This document shows, in pieces, positions 18,137 to 27,436 of a stretch of 64,000 bases of DNA. This stretch comes from JAHEGP01 sp963792875 (GTDB lineage: Bacteria > Pseudomonadota > Gammaproteobacteria > Pseudomonadales > JAHEGP01): assembly GCA_963792875.1 (NCBI GenBank), contig CAWBXV010000002.1:806001-870000 (forward strand). Direction: 5' to 3'. Each line of letters starts with the position of its first letter. Within the stretch, counting starts at the first letter, position 1. The position numbers were made by a program, and so were the translations under genes. The notes below the pieces were generated by a model, which saw only the letters and a program-made list of their open reading frames with translations, was not told where the DNA came from and searched no databases.

Positions 18137-18285
18137 GCTCTCCGCTCTTTCGCACCCCTCCGCGGGGCCCGCTGCTGCGGGTCCGGGGGTCACGCCGGCA
18201 GCGGCAGACTGAAGCGCATCCGCCGCGGTTATGGACAGCAAAACGGTATCGCGTCCACTTCGCCTCAAGCGGCCCGGCGCCGCCC

Positions 18286-18314
18286 ATGACGCCCCCGGCT
18301 GAACGTTTTATAAT
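18286..18314 (+). promoter_or_regulatory. gmk: Probable sigma70 promoter for gmk
   Basis: ATGACG (18286-18291) and a perfect TATAAT (18309-18314) are spaced by 17 bases in the 282-base yicC-gmk gap. The predicted transcript would begin near 18321, about 98 bases before gmk. Only the -10 is a full match. Confidence 0.5.
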
Positions 18315-18418
18315 CCGGGTCCGGGTTCTCGCACTTGCGGGGGACCATGCGGGCGACGCCGCACGCACGACAAGTGGACGCCCGACCATCCCATCAGACC
18401 AAGCGCAGGCCGGCCAGC

Positions 18419-19039
18419 ATGAGAAAATTTCGAGGTAATCTTTACACCGTTTCGGCGCCGTCCGGTGCGGGCAAGACGAGCCTGGTGCAGGCCCTGCTGT
18501 CAGCCTGCCCAGACCTTCAGGTTTCCATATCGCACACCACCCGACCCATGCGGGCGGGCGAGCAGGATGGCGTCAACTACCACTTCGTCAGCCAGCAGGC
18601 ATTTCAGGATCTGCTGGCGGAGGATGGCTTTCTCGAGCACGCCCGCGTGTTCGAGAACTGGTATGGCACGTCCCGGCAGTGGGTCGAGGATACCCTGCAT
18701 GGCGGTCTGGATGTGATTCTGGAAATCGACTGGCAGGGTGCGGCGCAGATTCGACGGCTGTTTCCCGAAACGATCTCCATCTTTATCCTGCCACCGTCGC
18801 GGCAGGCTCTGGAAAGCAGGCTGAAGGGACGGGGACAGGACGCCGCCGCCGTCATCGCGGGCCGCCTGGCGCAGGCCACCAGCGAGATGTCGCACTACGC
18901 GGAGGCGGATTTCCTCGTCATCAATGACGACTTCGCCACAGCTCTGGACGACCTGTGCGCCATCGTGCGCAGCCAGCGCCTGACCCTGCGGCGTCAGGCC
19001 GAGCGCCAGGCGGGCCTGATCGCCGATCTTCTGGACTGA
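18419..19039 (+). CDS. gmk: Guanylate kinase
   Basis: Phosphorylates GMP to GDP with ATP. The 206-residue protein from ATG 18419 has the P-loop SAPSGAGKTSL near residue 12, the GMP-binding segment SHTTRPMRAGEQDGVNYHF and the IDWQGAAQIR segment. An in-frame extension from 18335 is rejected because it adds only unrelated arginine-rich sequence. It precedes rpoZ and spoT, as in E. coli and Pseudomonas, placing GDP/GTP supply beside (p)ppGpp metabolism. Confidence 0.96.
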   Translation: MRKFRGNLYTVSAPSGAGKTSLVQALLSACPDLQVSISHTTRPMRAGEQDGVNYHFVSQQAFQDLLAEDGFLEHARVFENWYGTSRQWVEDTLHGGLDVILEIDWQGAAQIRRLFPETISIFILPPSRQALESRLKGRGQDAAAVIAGRLAQATSEMSHYAEADFLVINDDFATALDDLCAIVRSQRLTLRRQAERQAGLIADLLD

Positions 19040-19237
19040 AGCGAACAGCGCCTCGTCACCAGATCAGCCACATAATAGCCACCAACATTTTTTGCACCGC
19101 ATCAAGTTACTTTGATAGACTAACCTGTCTTGTTGCCGATGCAGGCGTGGGTATTTCGCCGGACGTACCAACCTGTCCGCCCCATTGCATGTTGCGCGCA
19201 GTATACACCTCCCTGACCCAATACCGGTGGACACACT

Positions 19238-19513
19238 ATGGCACGAATTACCGTCGAGGATTGCCTTGAACACGTCGACAATCGCTTTCAACTGGTGATG
19301 GTCGCGTCCAAACGCGCACGCCAGATCAGCGTCTACAAAAAGCCGCCGCTGGTGGTGGAAGACTCCGACAAGGCGACTGTCATCGCACTGCGGGAAATCG
19401 CCGAGGGGCTGGTGACGCGCGACATCCTCAATGACACCAGCGGAGACTTCGAGGAGCGAGAGCAGGCCATCGCCATCGACCTCTCAGCCGCCATGTTCCC
19501 CCCCGAGGACTGA
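19238..19513 (+). CDS. rpoZ: RNA polymerase omega subunit
   Basis: Small RNA polymerase subunit (91 residues) that chaperones beta' and forms part of a (p)ppGpp site. The start MARITVEDCLEHVDNRFQLV and the KPPLVVEDSDKATVIALREIAEGL segment are typical. It is separated from spoT by 22 bases and very likely co-transcribed. The 198-base gap upstream contains a TTGCAC (19092-19097) and TAGACT (19116-19121) pair that could be a weak promoter. Confidence 0.96.
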   Translation: MARITVEDCLEHVDNRFQLVMVASKRARQISVYKKPPLVVEDSDKATVIALREIAEGLVTRDILNDTSGDFEEREQAIAIDLSAAMFPPED

Positions 19514-19535
19514 TTCCCGGCCCCCAGGAGCACTC

Positions 19536-21695
19536 ATGGACTCCGCTACCCGCGTCATTGCCAAACCAGAGACAGAGCGGGTAGCTCAAGGCATTGACGC
19601 GCTGACAGCGGTCCTTTCCGAGTACCTCGCCCCCGCCCACATCAAGCTCGTTCGCCGCGCGTACTACTATGCAGAACAGGCTCACGACGGCCAACTGCGG
19701 CGCAGCGGCGAACCCTATGTCACGCACCCCCTGGCGGTCGCTTTCATTCTCGCCGACATGCGCCTGGACCACCAGAGCCTGATGGCGGCCCTGCTCCACG
19801 ATGTCATCGAAGACACCGGCGTGAGCCGGGACGCGCTGGCCGCGCAGTTCTCCGGCACCGTGGCGGACCTGGTGGACGGGGTGAGCAAGCTGACGCAGAT
19901 AGAATTCAAATCGCGCGCGGAGGCGCAGGCCGAGAACTTCCAGAAAATGGCCCTGGCGATGGCCCGCGACATCCGGGTCATTCTGGTCAAGCTGGCCGAC
20001 CGATTGCACAACATGCGCACCCTCGGCATGTTGCGGCCCGACAAGCGCCGCCGCATCGCGCGGGAGACCCTCGAGATCTACGCACCCATCGCCAATCGCC
20101 TGGGGATGCACACTGTGCGCGTCGAATTCGAGGAGCTGGGCTTCGCGGCGCTCTACCCCATGCGCCACAAGTGCATCGAAGCGGCCGTCAGGGCGGCCAG
20201 GGGGGACCGCAAGCAATGGGTCGACAACATCCGCGAAGCCATCGGCGCGCGCCTGCGCGAACAGCGCCACGATGCCGTCGTGATCGGCAGGGAGAAGCAC
20301 CTTTACGGCATCTATCAGAAGATGCGGCTGAAGCGCAAATCCTTCTCCGAGATCATGGACGTCTTCGCCGTGCGCATCATCGTCGACAGCGCAGACAACT
20401 GCTACCAGGTGCTCGGCGTGATCCACGGCATGTACAAACCAGTGCCGGGCAAGTTCAAGGACTACATCGCCATCCCCAAATCCAATGGCTACCAGTCGCT
20501 CCACACGGTAGTCGTCGGGAAACACGGCGCACCTATCGAAGTACAGATCCGCACCCGCGAAATGGAGGAGATGGCCAACAACGGCATCGCCGCCCACTGG
20601 CTCTACAAATCCGACGAGCGCTCGATCCAGAGTTCCCAGCTGCGGGCGCGCCAGTGGGTGCAGAGCCTGCTGGAAATGCAGGAGCGGGCGGGCAACTCAC
20701 TGGAATTCATCGAGCACGTGAAGGTGGACCTGTTCCCCGACGAGGTCTATGTGTTCACGCCGCGCGGCGAAATCCTGGCGCTGCCCTCGGGCGCCACGGC
20801 TGTCGATTTTGCCTATGCCGTTCACACCGATGTGGGCAACCACTGCGCGGCCTGCCGCATCAACCGCAAACTGGCGCCGCTGTCCGAGCCGTTGCAGAGC
20901 GGCCAGTCGATAGAAATCATCACCTCCGAGAACGCCAAACCGAAGCCGGCCTGGCTCAATTTCGTCGTCACCGGCAAGGCGCGCTCCCACATCCGCCACT
21001 TTCTCAAACACCAGCGGCAGGCTGAGTCCGAGCTGCTGGGGCAGGAGCTGCTCGACAAGGCCCTGCGCAGCCTCGGCAGCAGCTACAGCAAGATCAAACG
21101 GCGGCAGATCCGGCGCTTTCTCAAGCAGACCAACTACGCCAGCATGGACGCCGTGCTGGAGGAAATCGGCCTGGGCAACCGCGTCGCGTTCATCACTGCG
21201 CGCACCCTGCTGGAAGACACCAGCCGGGATGACGAAACCTCCCTGGCCGGCTCCAACCCCCTGGTGATCGCCGGCACCGAGGGCCTACTGGTCAATTTCG
21301 CCAAGTGCTGCTATCCGATACCCGGCGACCACATCAGCGGGCATATCAGCGCCGGACGGGGGCTTGTAGTCCACCGGGACAACTGTAAAAATATCGCTGA
21401 CTTCAGGGGCAATCGACAGAAGTGCATCGCCCTGGAATGGGCAGAGCGGGTCGAGGGCGAGTTCTCCGTCGAAATCCGCATCGTGCTGCAGAACAAGCGG
21501 GGCATCTTCGCCTCCATAGCAAACCAGATACATGCCATGGAGGCCAATATCGAGCAAATTTCCACGACTGAGCAGGATCCGACCTACAGCGCCGTCGAAC
21601 TGCTGCTGTCCGTGCAGAGCCGGGCGCATCTGGCGCGCATCATGCGCAATATTCGCAGTACCCCCGAGGTCAACAAGGTATTGCGCGTAAAATAA
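19536..21695 (+). CDS. spoT: Bifunctional (p)ppGpp synthetase/hydrolase
   Basis: Makes and degrades the stringent-response alarmone. The 719-residue protein starts at ATG 19536 with AGGAG just upstream. The HD hydrolase domain shows HPLAVAFILADMRLD and HDVIEDT (His88-Asp89 and Glu92-Asp93), so hydrolysis should be intact. The synthetase domain follows (about 220-375), with FKDYIAIPKSNGYQSLHT and EVQIRTREMEEMANNGIAAHW. Then come the TGS domain (VYVFTPRGEILALPSGATAV) and a C-terminal ACT domain. It sits in a rpoZ-spoT-ridA run, the conserved arrangement. Confidence 0.97.
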   Translation: MDSATRVIAKPETERVAQGIDALTAVLSEYLAPAHIKLVRRAYYYAEQAHDGQLRRSGEPYVTHPLAVAFILADMRLDHQSLMAALLHDVIEDTGVSRDALAAQFSGTVADLVDGVSKLTQIEFKSRAEAQAENFQKMALAMARDIRVILVKLADRLHNMRTLGMLRPDKRRRIARETLEIYAPIANRLGMHTVRVEFEELGFAALYPMRHKCIEAAVRAARGDRKQWVDNIREAIGARLREQRHDAVVIGREKHLYGIYQKMRLKRKSFSEIMDVFAVRIIVDSADNCYQVLGVIHGMYKPVPGKFKDYIAIPKSNGYQSLHTVVVGKHGAPIEVQIRTREMEEMANNGIAAHWLYKSDERSIQSSQLRARQWVQSLLEMQERAGNSLEFIEHVKVDLFPDEVYVFTPRGEILALPSGATAVDFAYAVHTDVGNHCAACRINRKLAPLSEPLQSGQSIEIITSENAKPKPAWLNFVVTGKARSHIRHFLKHQRQAESELLGQELLDKALRSLGSSYSKIKRRQIRRFLKQTNYASMDAVLEEIGLGNRVAFITARTLLEDTSRDDETSLAGSNPLVIAGTEGLLVNFAKCCYPIPGDHISGHISAGRGLVVHRDNCKNIADFRGNRQKCIALEWAERVEGEFSVEIRIVLQNKRGIFASIANQIHAMEANIEQISTTEQDPTYSAVELLLSVQSRAHLARIMRNIRSTPEVNKVLRVK

Positions 21696-21713
21696 CAAGA
21701 CGAGGATCAGTAC

Positions 21714-22103
21714 GTGAGCACACTGGAAGCCATCCATAGCGACGCCGCACCGGCGGCCATAGGCCCCTATTCACAGGCCATCAGGGCCGGCAACACCGTC
21801 TGGCTGTCGGGCCAGATACCACTGGACCCCGCCACCATGGCGATCGTCAGCGGCGGCATCGAGGCACAGACCCGCCAGGTATTCGAGAATATCACGGCCG
21901 TCGCAGCGGCCGCAGGCGGCAGCCTGGCACAGATGGTGAAGATCAACATCTCGCTGACCGATCTGGCCGACTTCGGCCGCGTCAACGAGATCATGGCCAG
22001 CTATTTTGCCCAGCCCTATCCGGCCCGCGCCTGCGTGCAGGTGGCGGCGCTGCCCAAGGGTTCCCTGGTGGAGATCGAGGCCATCATGGTGCTCGACAGC
22101 TGA
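21714..22103 (+). CDS. ridA: RidA family 2-iminobutanoate/2-iminopropanoate deaminase
   Basis: A 129-residue enzyme that hydrolyses reactive enamine/imine intermediates made by PLP enzymes such as threonine dehydratase. The family signature GPYSQAI is near the N-terminus. The active-site arginine lies in PARACVQVAALPKGSLVEIEAI near residue 105. The start is a GTG at 21714 with GAGGA upstream. It lies 18 bases after spoT, so the two are probably one transcript; the spoT-ridA pairing is widespread. Confidence 0.95.
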   Translation: MSTLEAIHSDAAPAAIGPYSQAIRAGNTVWLSGQIPLDPATMAIVSGGIEAQTRQVFENITAVAAAAGGSLAQMVKINISLTDLADFGRVNEIMASYFAQPYPARACVQVAALPKGSLVEIEAIMVLDS

Positions 22104-22119
22104 GCAGTGCGGGCCCGGC

Positions 22120-22986
22120 TCAAGCGCCGACCGGGCCGCTACCCGCCAGCAGTTCGGCATAGCCAGCCCGGTAGTCCGGGTACTGCAGACGGTAGCCGCT
22201 CGCCAGCAGGGCGCCATTGCGGCAGCGCTTGTTGCCCCCGCGCAGCGGCGGTGGCTCCTCGGACATGGCGGTGACATCCAGGCCGCAGGCCCGCGCCAGC
22301 CACTCGCATACCTCCCGCAAGGGGGCCGGGTGACCATCTACGGCCACGTAGCAGGGCAGCAACGGCTGACCACCGCGGTCGGCCTGCAGCAGGTGTGCGA
22401 GCGCGCCCGCGCAGTCCGCGCTGTGAATGCGATTGGAATAGGCCGCATAATCACTGGCGACGATGTGGCCCCGCTTGAGGCGATCGATCAAGCGCGTGCG
22501 GCCCGGGCCATAGATGCCGCCGAAGCGCACCGATGTGGCCGCGATGCCGGAGGACGCCAGCAGACTCTCGGCCTCCAGCATGACCTGGCCGGAAAACGAA
22601 CGCGGCAGCGTGGGCGACGCCTCGTCTACCCAGCTGCCATCATTCTGATGATACACTGACGTACTGGACGCGAACACGATGCGTGCGGGCGGTTGCGCCC
22701 CGAGCCGCTCCAGCACGTTGGCGAGGCCTTGGCAATACACCGCGCGGTAGGCCTGTTCCGTAAAATCGCCCGGAGTGAGCGTTACCAGGACGTGAGAAAA
22801 TTCGAGCCCGGCCAGAACGTCGAGCGAGGCGGGGCGGGTGACGTCCCCCTCCAGGGCCTGCAGCGGGGGCGGCACCGCGCTGCCCTGCCGACGCATGCCG
22901 TAGACCTGCCAACCCTGCCGTATGAGCATCCTCCCGGTATTGGCGCCGATATCGCCACAACCCACGATCAGCAATTTTCCTGACAT
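22120..22986 (-). CDS. NAD(P)-dependent epimerase/dehydratase-like protein (YeeZ type)
   Basis: A 288-residue Rossmann-fold protein of the extended SDR superfamily. The N-terminal dinucleotide-binding motif is GCGDIGANTGRMLIRQGW near residue 8. A substrate-side segment SSTSVYHQNDG and RFGGIYGPGRTRL follow. The usual YxxxK dyad is not obvious, as is common in YeeZ-like atypical SDRs, so catalysis is uncertain. The start at 22986 is preferred because it places the Rossmann motif at the N-terminus; 88 upstream in-frame residues are rejected. It is divergent from recG. Confidence 0.8.
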   Translation of the reverse strand: MSGKLLIVGCGDIGANTGRMLIRQGWQVYGMRRQGSAVPPPLQALEGDVTRPASLDVLAGLEFSHVLVTLTPGDFTEQAYRAVYCQGLANVLERLGAQPPARIVFASSTSVYHQNDGSWVDEASPTLPRSFSGQVMLEAESLLASSGIAATSVRFGGIYGPGRTRLIDRLKRGHIVASDYAAYSNRIHSADCAGALAHLLQADRGGQPLLPCYVAVDGHPAPLREVCEWLARACGLDVTAMSEEPPPLRGGNKRCRNGALLASGYRLQYPDYRAGYAELLAGSGPVGA

Positions 22987-23136
22987 CGATGCGATTCCAC
23001 TCCGTGACCAGGTTTGTAATGTGCCACCGGGGCGCCGGCCCTGCCACGACGACCGAGCGCCGCCCGGCGGCGATCCAGTGCGATGCGGCCCACAGCCGCC
23101 GGCGCGACCACGCTCTGACAGGCCGATGATCAGCGC

Positions 23137-25203
23137 GTGAACGGCGAACTCTCCAGGCAACCCGTCGACACGCTCAGAGGCGTCGGCCCGAAACTGGCGC
23201 AGCGCCTGCAGCGGCTGGGCATCCACAGCATACAGGACTTGCTGTTTCATCTCCCGTCCAGTTATCAGGATCGCACCCGCATCATCCCCATCGGTGAACT
23301 GACCCCGGGAACCGAGGCATTGATCGAGGGCACGATCGCCTCCTCAGAGATCGCGATGGGGCGTCGTCGCAGCCTCCTGTGCCGGCTGGAGGACGACAGC
23401 GGCACCCTCTCCCTGCGCTTTTTTTACTTCAATGCCCACCAACAGCGCCAGCTCCAGCCAGGCGTTCGCCTGCGCTGCTTCGGCGAAGTACGCAGGGGCG
23501 GCACCGGGTCCGAGATCTATCACGCTCAATACCAGAGGATCGACGACCGGGGCGCTGACCTGCCGCAGTCGCTCACTCCCGGCTATCCCACCACCGAGGG
23601 CATCAGCCAGACCCTCTGGCGCAAGCTGCTGGCGCAAGCCCTGGCTGCGATCAATGGCAGCACCCCCCCGCCGGAGCTGCTGCCGGCATGCTGGGCTCCC
23701 GGCGCCCTCAGCCTGGTGGATGCGCTGCGCTACCTGCACGCGCCACCGCTGGATGCCGACCAGCACAGACTGCAGCGCGGGCAGCATCCTGCCCAGCAGC
23801 GGCTGGCCCTGGAAGAGCTGGTCGCGCACCACCTCGCTCTGCTGGACTTGCGGCAGCGGTCGCGCTGCCGCAGCGCGCCGCCGCTGCCCCCAAATGCGGC
23901 ATTGCGGGCCCGGCTGCTGGCGTCGCTGAATTTCGAACTGACCGCCGCGCAGCGCCGTGCGGCCGGTGAAATCGCCGCCGACCTGACCAGCAACCGACCC
24001 ATGATGCGGCTACTGCAGGGGGACGTGGGTTCGGGCAAGACCCTGGTCGCGGCGCTCGCCGCGCTGCAAGCGGCAGGTGCCGGCTATCAGGTTGCATTGA
24101 TGGCACCCACCGAGATCCTCGCCGAACAACACTGGCACAGCTTCGAGCAATGGTTTGCGCCGCTGGGCGTCACCCAGGCCCGGCTGCTCGGGAGGGTCAA
24201 AGGCAAAGCCCGCGCCGCCCAGCTGGAGCTCATCCGCTCCGGCGAGGCGGCCATCGCCATCGGCACGCATGCCCTGTTCCAGGAAGACGTCAACTTCAGC
24301 CGCCTGGGCCTGGTGATTGTGGACGAGCAGCACCGCTTTGGTGTGCACCAGCGACTGCTGCTGCGCGACAAGGGGCGGCAGACCCCGCACCAGCTGACGA
24401 TGACCGCTACGCCGATTCCCCGCACCCTGGCCATGACCGCATACGCCGACCTCGACTGCTCGGTCATCGATGAGCTCCCGCCCGGACGCAGCCCGGTGAT
24501 CACGGCAGCGGTGCCCAACGGCCGCCGCGCCGAGGTGATCGAGCGCGTGCGGGCCGCCGCCAGCGCCGGCCATCAGGCCTACTGGGTCTGCACCCTCATC
24601 GAAGAATCCGACCAGCTGCAGGCCCAGGCGGCCGAGGCGATCGCGGCCGAGCTCGCGGTGGCGCTGCCGGGTATCGCGGTAGGCCTGGTGCACGGCCGCC
24701 AGCACGCCACCGCAAAGAGTGCGACCATGAGCGCCTTCAAGGACGGCCGCATCGCCGTGCTGGTGGCCACCACCGTCATCGAAGTCGGCGTCGACGTGCC
24801 CAACGCCAGCCTCATGGTCATCGAGAACCCGGAGCGCCTCGGCCTGGCACAGCTCCACCAGCTGCGCGGCCGCGTCGGCCGAGGCGGCACCCAGAGCCAC
24901 TGCGTGCTGCTCTACCAGTCACCGCTCTCACGCGCGGGCAAAGCGCGCCTGCAGGCGATGAGGGAGAGCAACGACGGCTTCTACATCGCGCAGAGAGACC
25001 TGGAACTGAGAGGGCCGGGTGAAGTGCTGGGCACCCGCCAGACCGGCGTGCTGGAATTCCGCGTCGCCGATCTGCTGCGCGACCAGAGTCTCATCGACGA
25101 CGTCCGGCGCATCGCCGAGCGCATCCTATCAGAACAGCCACAGCTGGTAGAGCCGCTGCTGGAGCGATGGCTGCGCAACGGGCGCCGCTTTGCCGAAGTC
25201 TGA
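23137..25203 (+). CDS. recG: ATP-dependent DNA helicase RecG
   Basis: Branch-migration helicase that reverses stalled replication forks. The 688-residue protein has the N-terminal wedge (OB) domain, with DTLRGVGPKLAQRLQRLGI and the DLLFHLPSSYQDRT segment. The helicase core follows: Walker A GDVGSGKT near residue 295, motif II DEQHRFGV, motif III TMTATPIPRTLAM and the C-terminal LRGRVGRGG. The start is GTG 23137 with a weak ribosome site. A cluster of DnaA boxes lies just downstream of its stop. Confidence 0.97.
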   Translation: MNGELSRQPVDTLRGVGPKLAQRLQRLGIHSIQDLLFHLPSSYQDRTRIIPIGELTPGTEALIEGTIASSEIAMGRRRSLLCRLEDDSGTLSLRFFYFNAHQQRQLQPGVRLRCFGEVRRGGTGSEIYHAQYQRIDDRGADLPQSLTPGYPTTEGISQTLWRKLLAQALAAINGSTPPPELLPACWAPGALSLVDALRYLHAPPLDADQHRLQRGQHPAQQRLALEELVAHHLALLDLRQRSRCRSAPPLPPNAALRARLLASLNFELTAAQRRAAGEIAADLTSNRPMMRLLQGDVGSGKTLVAALAALQAAGAGYQVALMAPTEILAEQHWHSFEQWFAPLGVTQARLLGRVKGKARAAQLELIRSGEAAIAIGTHALFQEDVNFSRLGLVIVDEQHRFGVHQRLLLRDKGRQTPHQLTMTATPIPRTLAMTAYADLDCSVIDELPPGRSPVITAAVPNGRRAEVIERVRAAASAGHQAYWVCTLIEESDQLQAQAAEAIAAELAVALPGIAVGLVHGRQHATAKSATMSAFKDGRIAVLVATTVIEVGVDVPNASLMVIENPERLGLAQLHQLRGRVGRGGTQSHCVLLYQSPLSRAGKARLQAMRESNDGFYIAQRDLELRGPGEVLGTRQTGVLEFRVADLLRDQSLIDDVRRIAERILSEQPQLVEPLLERWLRNGRRFAEV

Positions 25204-25316
25204 CTCAACAGGCAAGCGGCTGCGAACAGCGGGCGGGACGCAGCGCCAGCCCCTGCCACCCATAGCGACTTTTCCAGCGCGCTTATCCAGTGGCAATCAT
25301 CAGCTAACGCACAGAG

Positions 25317-25345
25317 TTATCCACAGTTTCCACATGTTATCCACA
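25317..25345 (+). promoter_or_regulatory. DnaA-box cluster downstream of recG
   Basis: Two perfect TTATCCACA boxes (25317-25325 and 25337-25345), in the same orientation and 20 bases apart start to start, flank a two-mismatch box GTTTCCACA (25326-25334). A weaker TTATCCAGT lies at 25283-25291. The cluster sits in the 196-base gap between recG and the DUF2059-like gene, about 37 kb from the putative origin. Confidence 0.8.
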
Positions 25346-25399
25346 GGCAGGATCGCAGCCCCCGCAGGCGCCGAGGCCCCCTCCCGGCAAGCCGCGCGA

Positions 25400-26137
25400 T
25401 CAGGGCGCCGCTGGCGCCAGCGCCTCAAAACTCCGCTGCAGCGCCGACTCGTACTGATCCAGCATCTGCTGCACCGCTGCGCGGGAGTAGCGGTCGACCA
25501 GGCGCGCCAGCAGCGCATCCGGATAGTACCGCGCACAGAACAGATACCAGTCGCGCGCACCGCGCTGCAGCGCCGTCAAGCGTGCCTGTTCGACCTGCTG
25601 CCAGGGAATGGCGGCGCCCTCCGGCGCGACATGAGCGACCACCAGCCGCTCCATACTCCCCTGCGCCAGCGCCGCAATGCGGGAGCTGCGGCTGGCGCCA
25701 TCGAGCTGCTGCACCAGCATGACGCGGCTCTCGACAGGGGGCTGTTCGGCCAGGCGGGCCTCGTAAGCCTCCAGTTCGATACGCAGGTCGCGGCGCCCGC
25801 CGCCATGGCAGCTATCCACCAGCGGCCGCAGTGATTCGCTGTCCAGGGCCTCCAGCGCCTCGCGGGACAAGCCCGGGGCGACGTCGATGCGCAGCGTCCG
25901 CTCCAGCGCTGCCTGCATGCGCCCGGGCGCCAGTGCCTCACGCAGCGCTGCCGCCGCCGGTGCATCCAGCGCCGCCCCTGCCTGCTGCAGTTGGGCCTCG
26001 ACCAACGGCTGCAGCTCGACGAACACGTCCTGCAACCCCATCACCTCGAGCAGCCGGGTCAGATCATCGACCGCCCACAGCGACGGCGCCGGCAAGCAGC
26101 AGCTCAAGGCCAGCAGCAGCCTCGGCAGAGACCTCAC
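25400..26137 (-). CDS. Exported DUF2059-like protein, translationally coupled to the symporter
   Basis: A 245-residue protein starting at GTG 26137, which overlaps the stop of the upstream symporter gene as GTGA, with GGAAGG just upstream. A longer reading from 26200 is less likely. The N-terminus is a signal peptide (RSLPRLLLALSCCLPAPSLWA). The mature part is helical and contains a DUF2059-like C-terminal section (QMLDQYESALQRSFEAL). A pair of adjacent cysteines in the signal is unlikely to be a lipobox. Function unknown; the overlap implies production together with the transporter. Confidence 0.65.
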   Translation of the reverse strand: MRSLPRLLLALSCCLPAPSLWAVDDLTRLLEVMGLQDVFVELQPLVEAQLQQAGAALDAPAAAALREALAPGRMQAALERTLRIDVAPGLSREALEALDSESLRPLVDSCHGGGRRDLRIELEAYEARLAEQPPVESRVMLVQQLDGASRSSRIAALAQGSMERLVVAHVAPEGAAIPWQQVEQARLTALQRGARDWYLFCARYYPDALLARLVDRYSRAAVQQMLDQYESALQRSFEALAPAAP

Positions 26138-27417
26138 GGCAACCTTCCCGCAAACAGCCCGCTCTCGCCCTCGCTGCGGGCAATACATACCGCACAGCAC
26201 GAATCACTGAACACATTCACCGCGGTCCGCAGCATATCGAGCAGGCGATCGGTCACCATGAGCAGGGCGATACCGTCCAGCGGAATTCCCACCGCGCCCA
26301 GGATGATAGAGATGGCAACCAGGCTGGCCGAGGGAATTCCGGCGACCCCTATCGAGGTCAACAGGGCGATCACGACGATGAGCAGCTGCTGCGCAAAACT
26401 CAGGTCGACGCCGTACACCTGTGCGAGAAAGATGGCGGCCACGCACTCGTAGAGGGCCGTGCCATCCATGTTGACCGTCGCCCCCAGCGGCAGCACAAAG
26501 CTGGAGGTGCGCTGCGACACCCCGGCGTTTTTTTCGACGCACTCGATGGTCACCGGCAGCGTCGCGGAGCTGGACGCCGTGGAAAAAGCCGTCAGCAGGG
26601 CCGGACCCATCGCCTGGAAATGCCACGCGGGGTTGATCCGACCGATCAGCAGCAGCGCCAGGGGCAGCGCCACCAGCACATGCACAGACAGCGCCAGCAC
26701 CACGGTGACAAAGAAGGCGAACATCGGGCCGATCAGATCGAAGCCGGCTGCGGCCATGGTCTTGGCGACCAGCCCGAACACGCCAATCGGCGCGAACTTC
26801 ATCACCAGCATGGTCATCGCCATCATGACCCGGAACACGCCCTCCCAGAAATTGTGCAGCGTGGTGCGGTAGGGCTCGTCTATGCGCTGTATGAACACGC
26901 CGAACAACAGACTGAAAAATATCAGGCCCAGCATCTGCCCTTCGGCCGCAGCGTGAACCACGTTGGCGGGAATCATGCCGAGGAACACCTCGACGATATC
27001 ACCAACGCCCCTGCCCTCTATGCGGCCCGCGACCGCCGCCGCATCCGCCTCGCTGATACCGAGGTGGGCCCGCTCGCCCAGGGGTTGGCCATCGACCAGA
27101 CCCGGCGCCAGCGCGTTCACTGCGACCAGCCCGATCAGTATGGCGCAGGTGCTGGTGAGCAGATAGAACGCCAGCGTCTTGCCGCCCATGCGCCCCAGAT
27201 TGCCCTGCCCCAGATTGCTGGCGCCGGTGATGATCGACGCCGATATCAGGGGCACGATGATCATTTTCAGGGCATTGAGGAACAACTCGCCGATGAAACC
27301 GAATACATCACTGCTGCGGATGCCGAGCCATTCGCCATCCGGCCCGCACCAGATGCCCGCCGCGGCGCCCAGGAGAATGGCAATCAGAATCTGCCAGTGG
27401 AGCTTGAGGTCTCTCAC
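26134..27417 (-). CDS. Dicarboxylate/amino acid:cation symporter (DAACS family)
   Basis: Inner-membrane transporter of 427 residues in the GltP/DctA family, moving glutamate, aspartate or C4-dicarboxylates with Na+ or H+. About eight membrane segments and two re-entrant loops are suggested by the hydrophobic pattern. Family motifs are the serine-rich FSTASSSATLPVT loop and NMDGTALYECVAAIFLAQ. The substrate cannot be fixed from sequence alone. It begins MRDLKLHWQILIAILLG, is 19 bases downstream of the rubredoxin-reductase gene on the same strand and overlaps the DUF2059-like gene by 4 bases. Confidence 0.93.
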   Translation of the reverse strand: MRDLKLHWQILIAILLGAAAGIWCGPDGEWLGIRSSDVFGFIGELFLNALKMIIVPLISASIITGASNLGQGNLGRMGGKTLAFYLLTSTCAILIGLVAVNALAPGLVDGQPLGERAHLGISEADAAAVAGRIEGRGVGDIVEVFLGMIPANVVHAAAEGQMLGLIFFSLLFGVFIQRIDEPYRTTLHNFWEGVFRVMMAMTMLVMKFAPIGVFGLVAKTMAAAGFDLIGPMFAFFVTVVLALSVHVLVALPLALLLIGRINPAWHFQAMGPALLTAFSTASSSATLPVTIECVEKNAGVSQRTSSFVLPLGATVNMDGTALYECVAAIFLAQVYGVDLSFAQQLLIVVIALLTSIGVAGIPSASLVAISIILGAVGIPLDGIALLMVTDRLLDMLRTAVNVFSDSCCAVCIARSEGESGLFAGRLP

Positions 27418-27436
27418 AGCGTTGACTTACTCTCAA

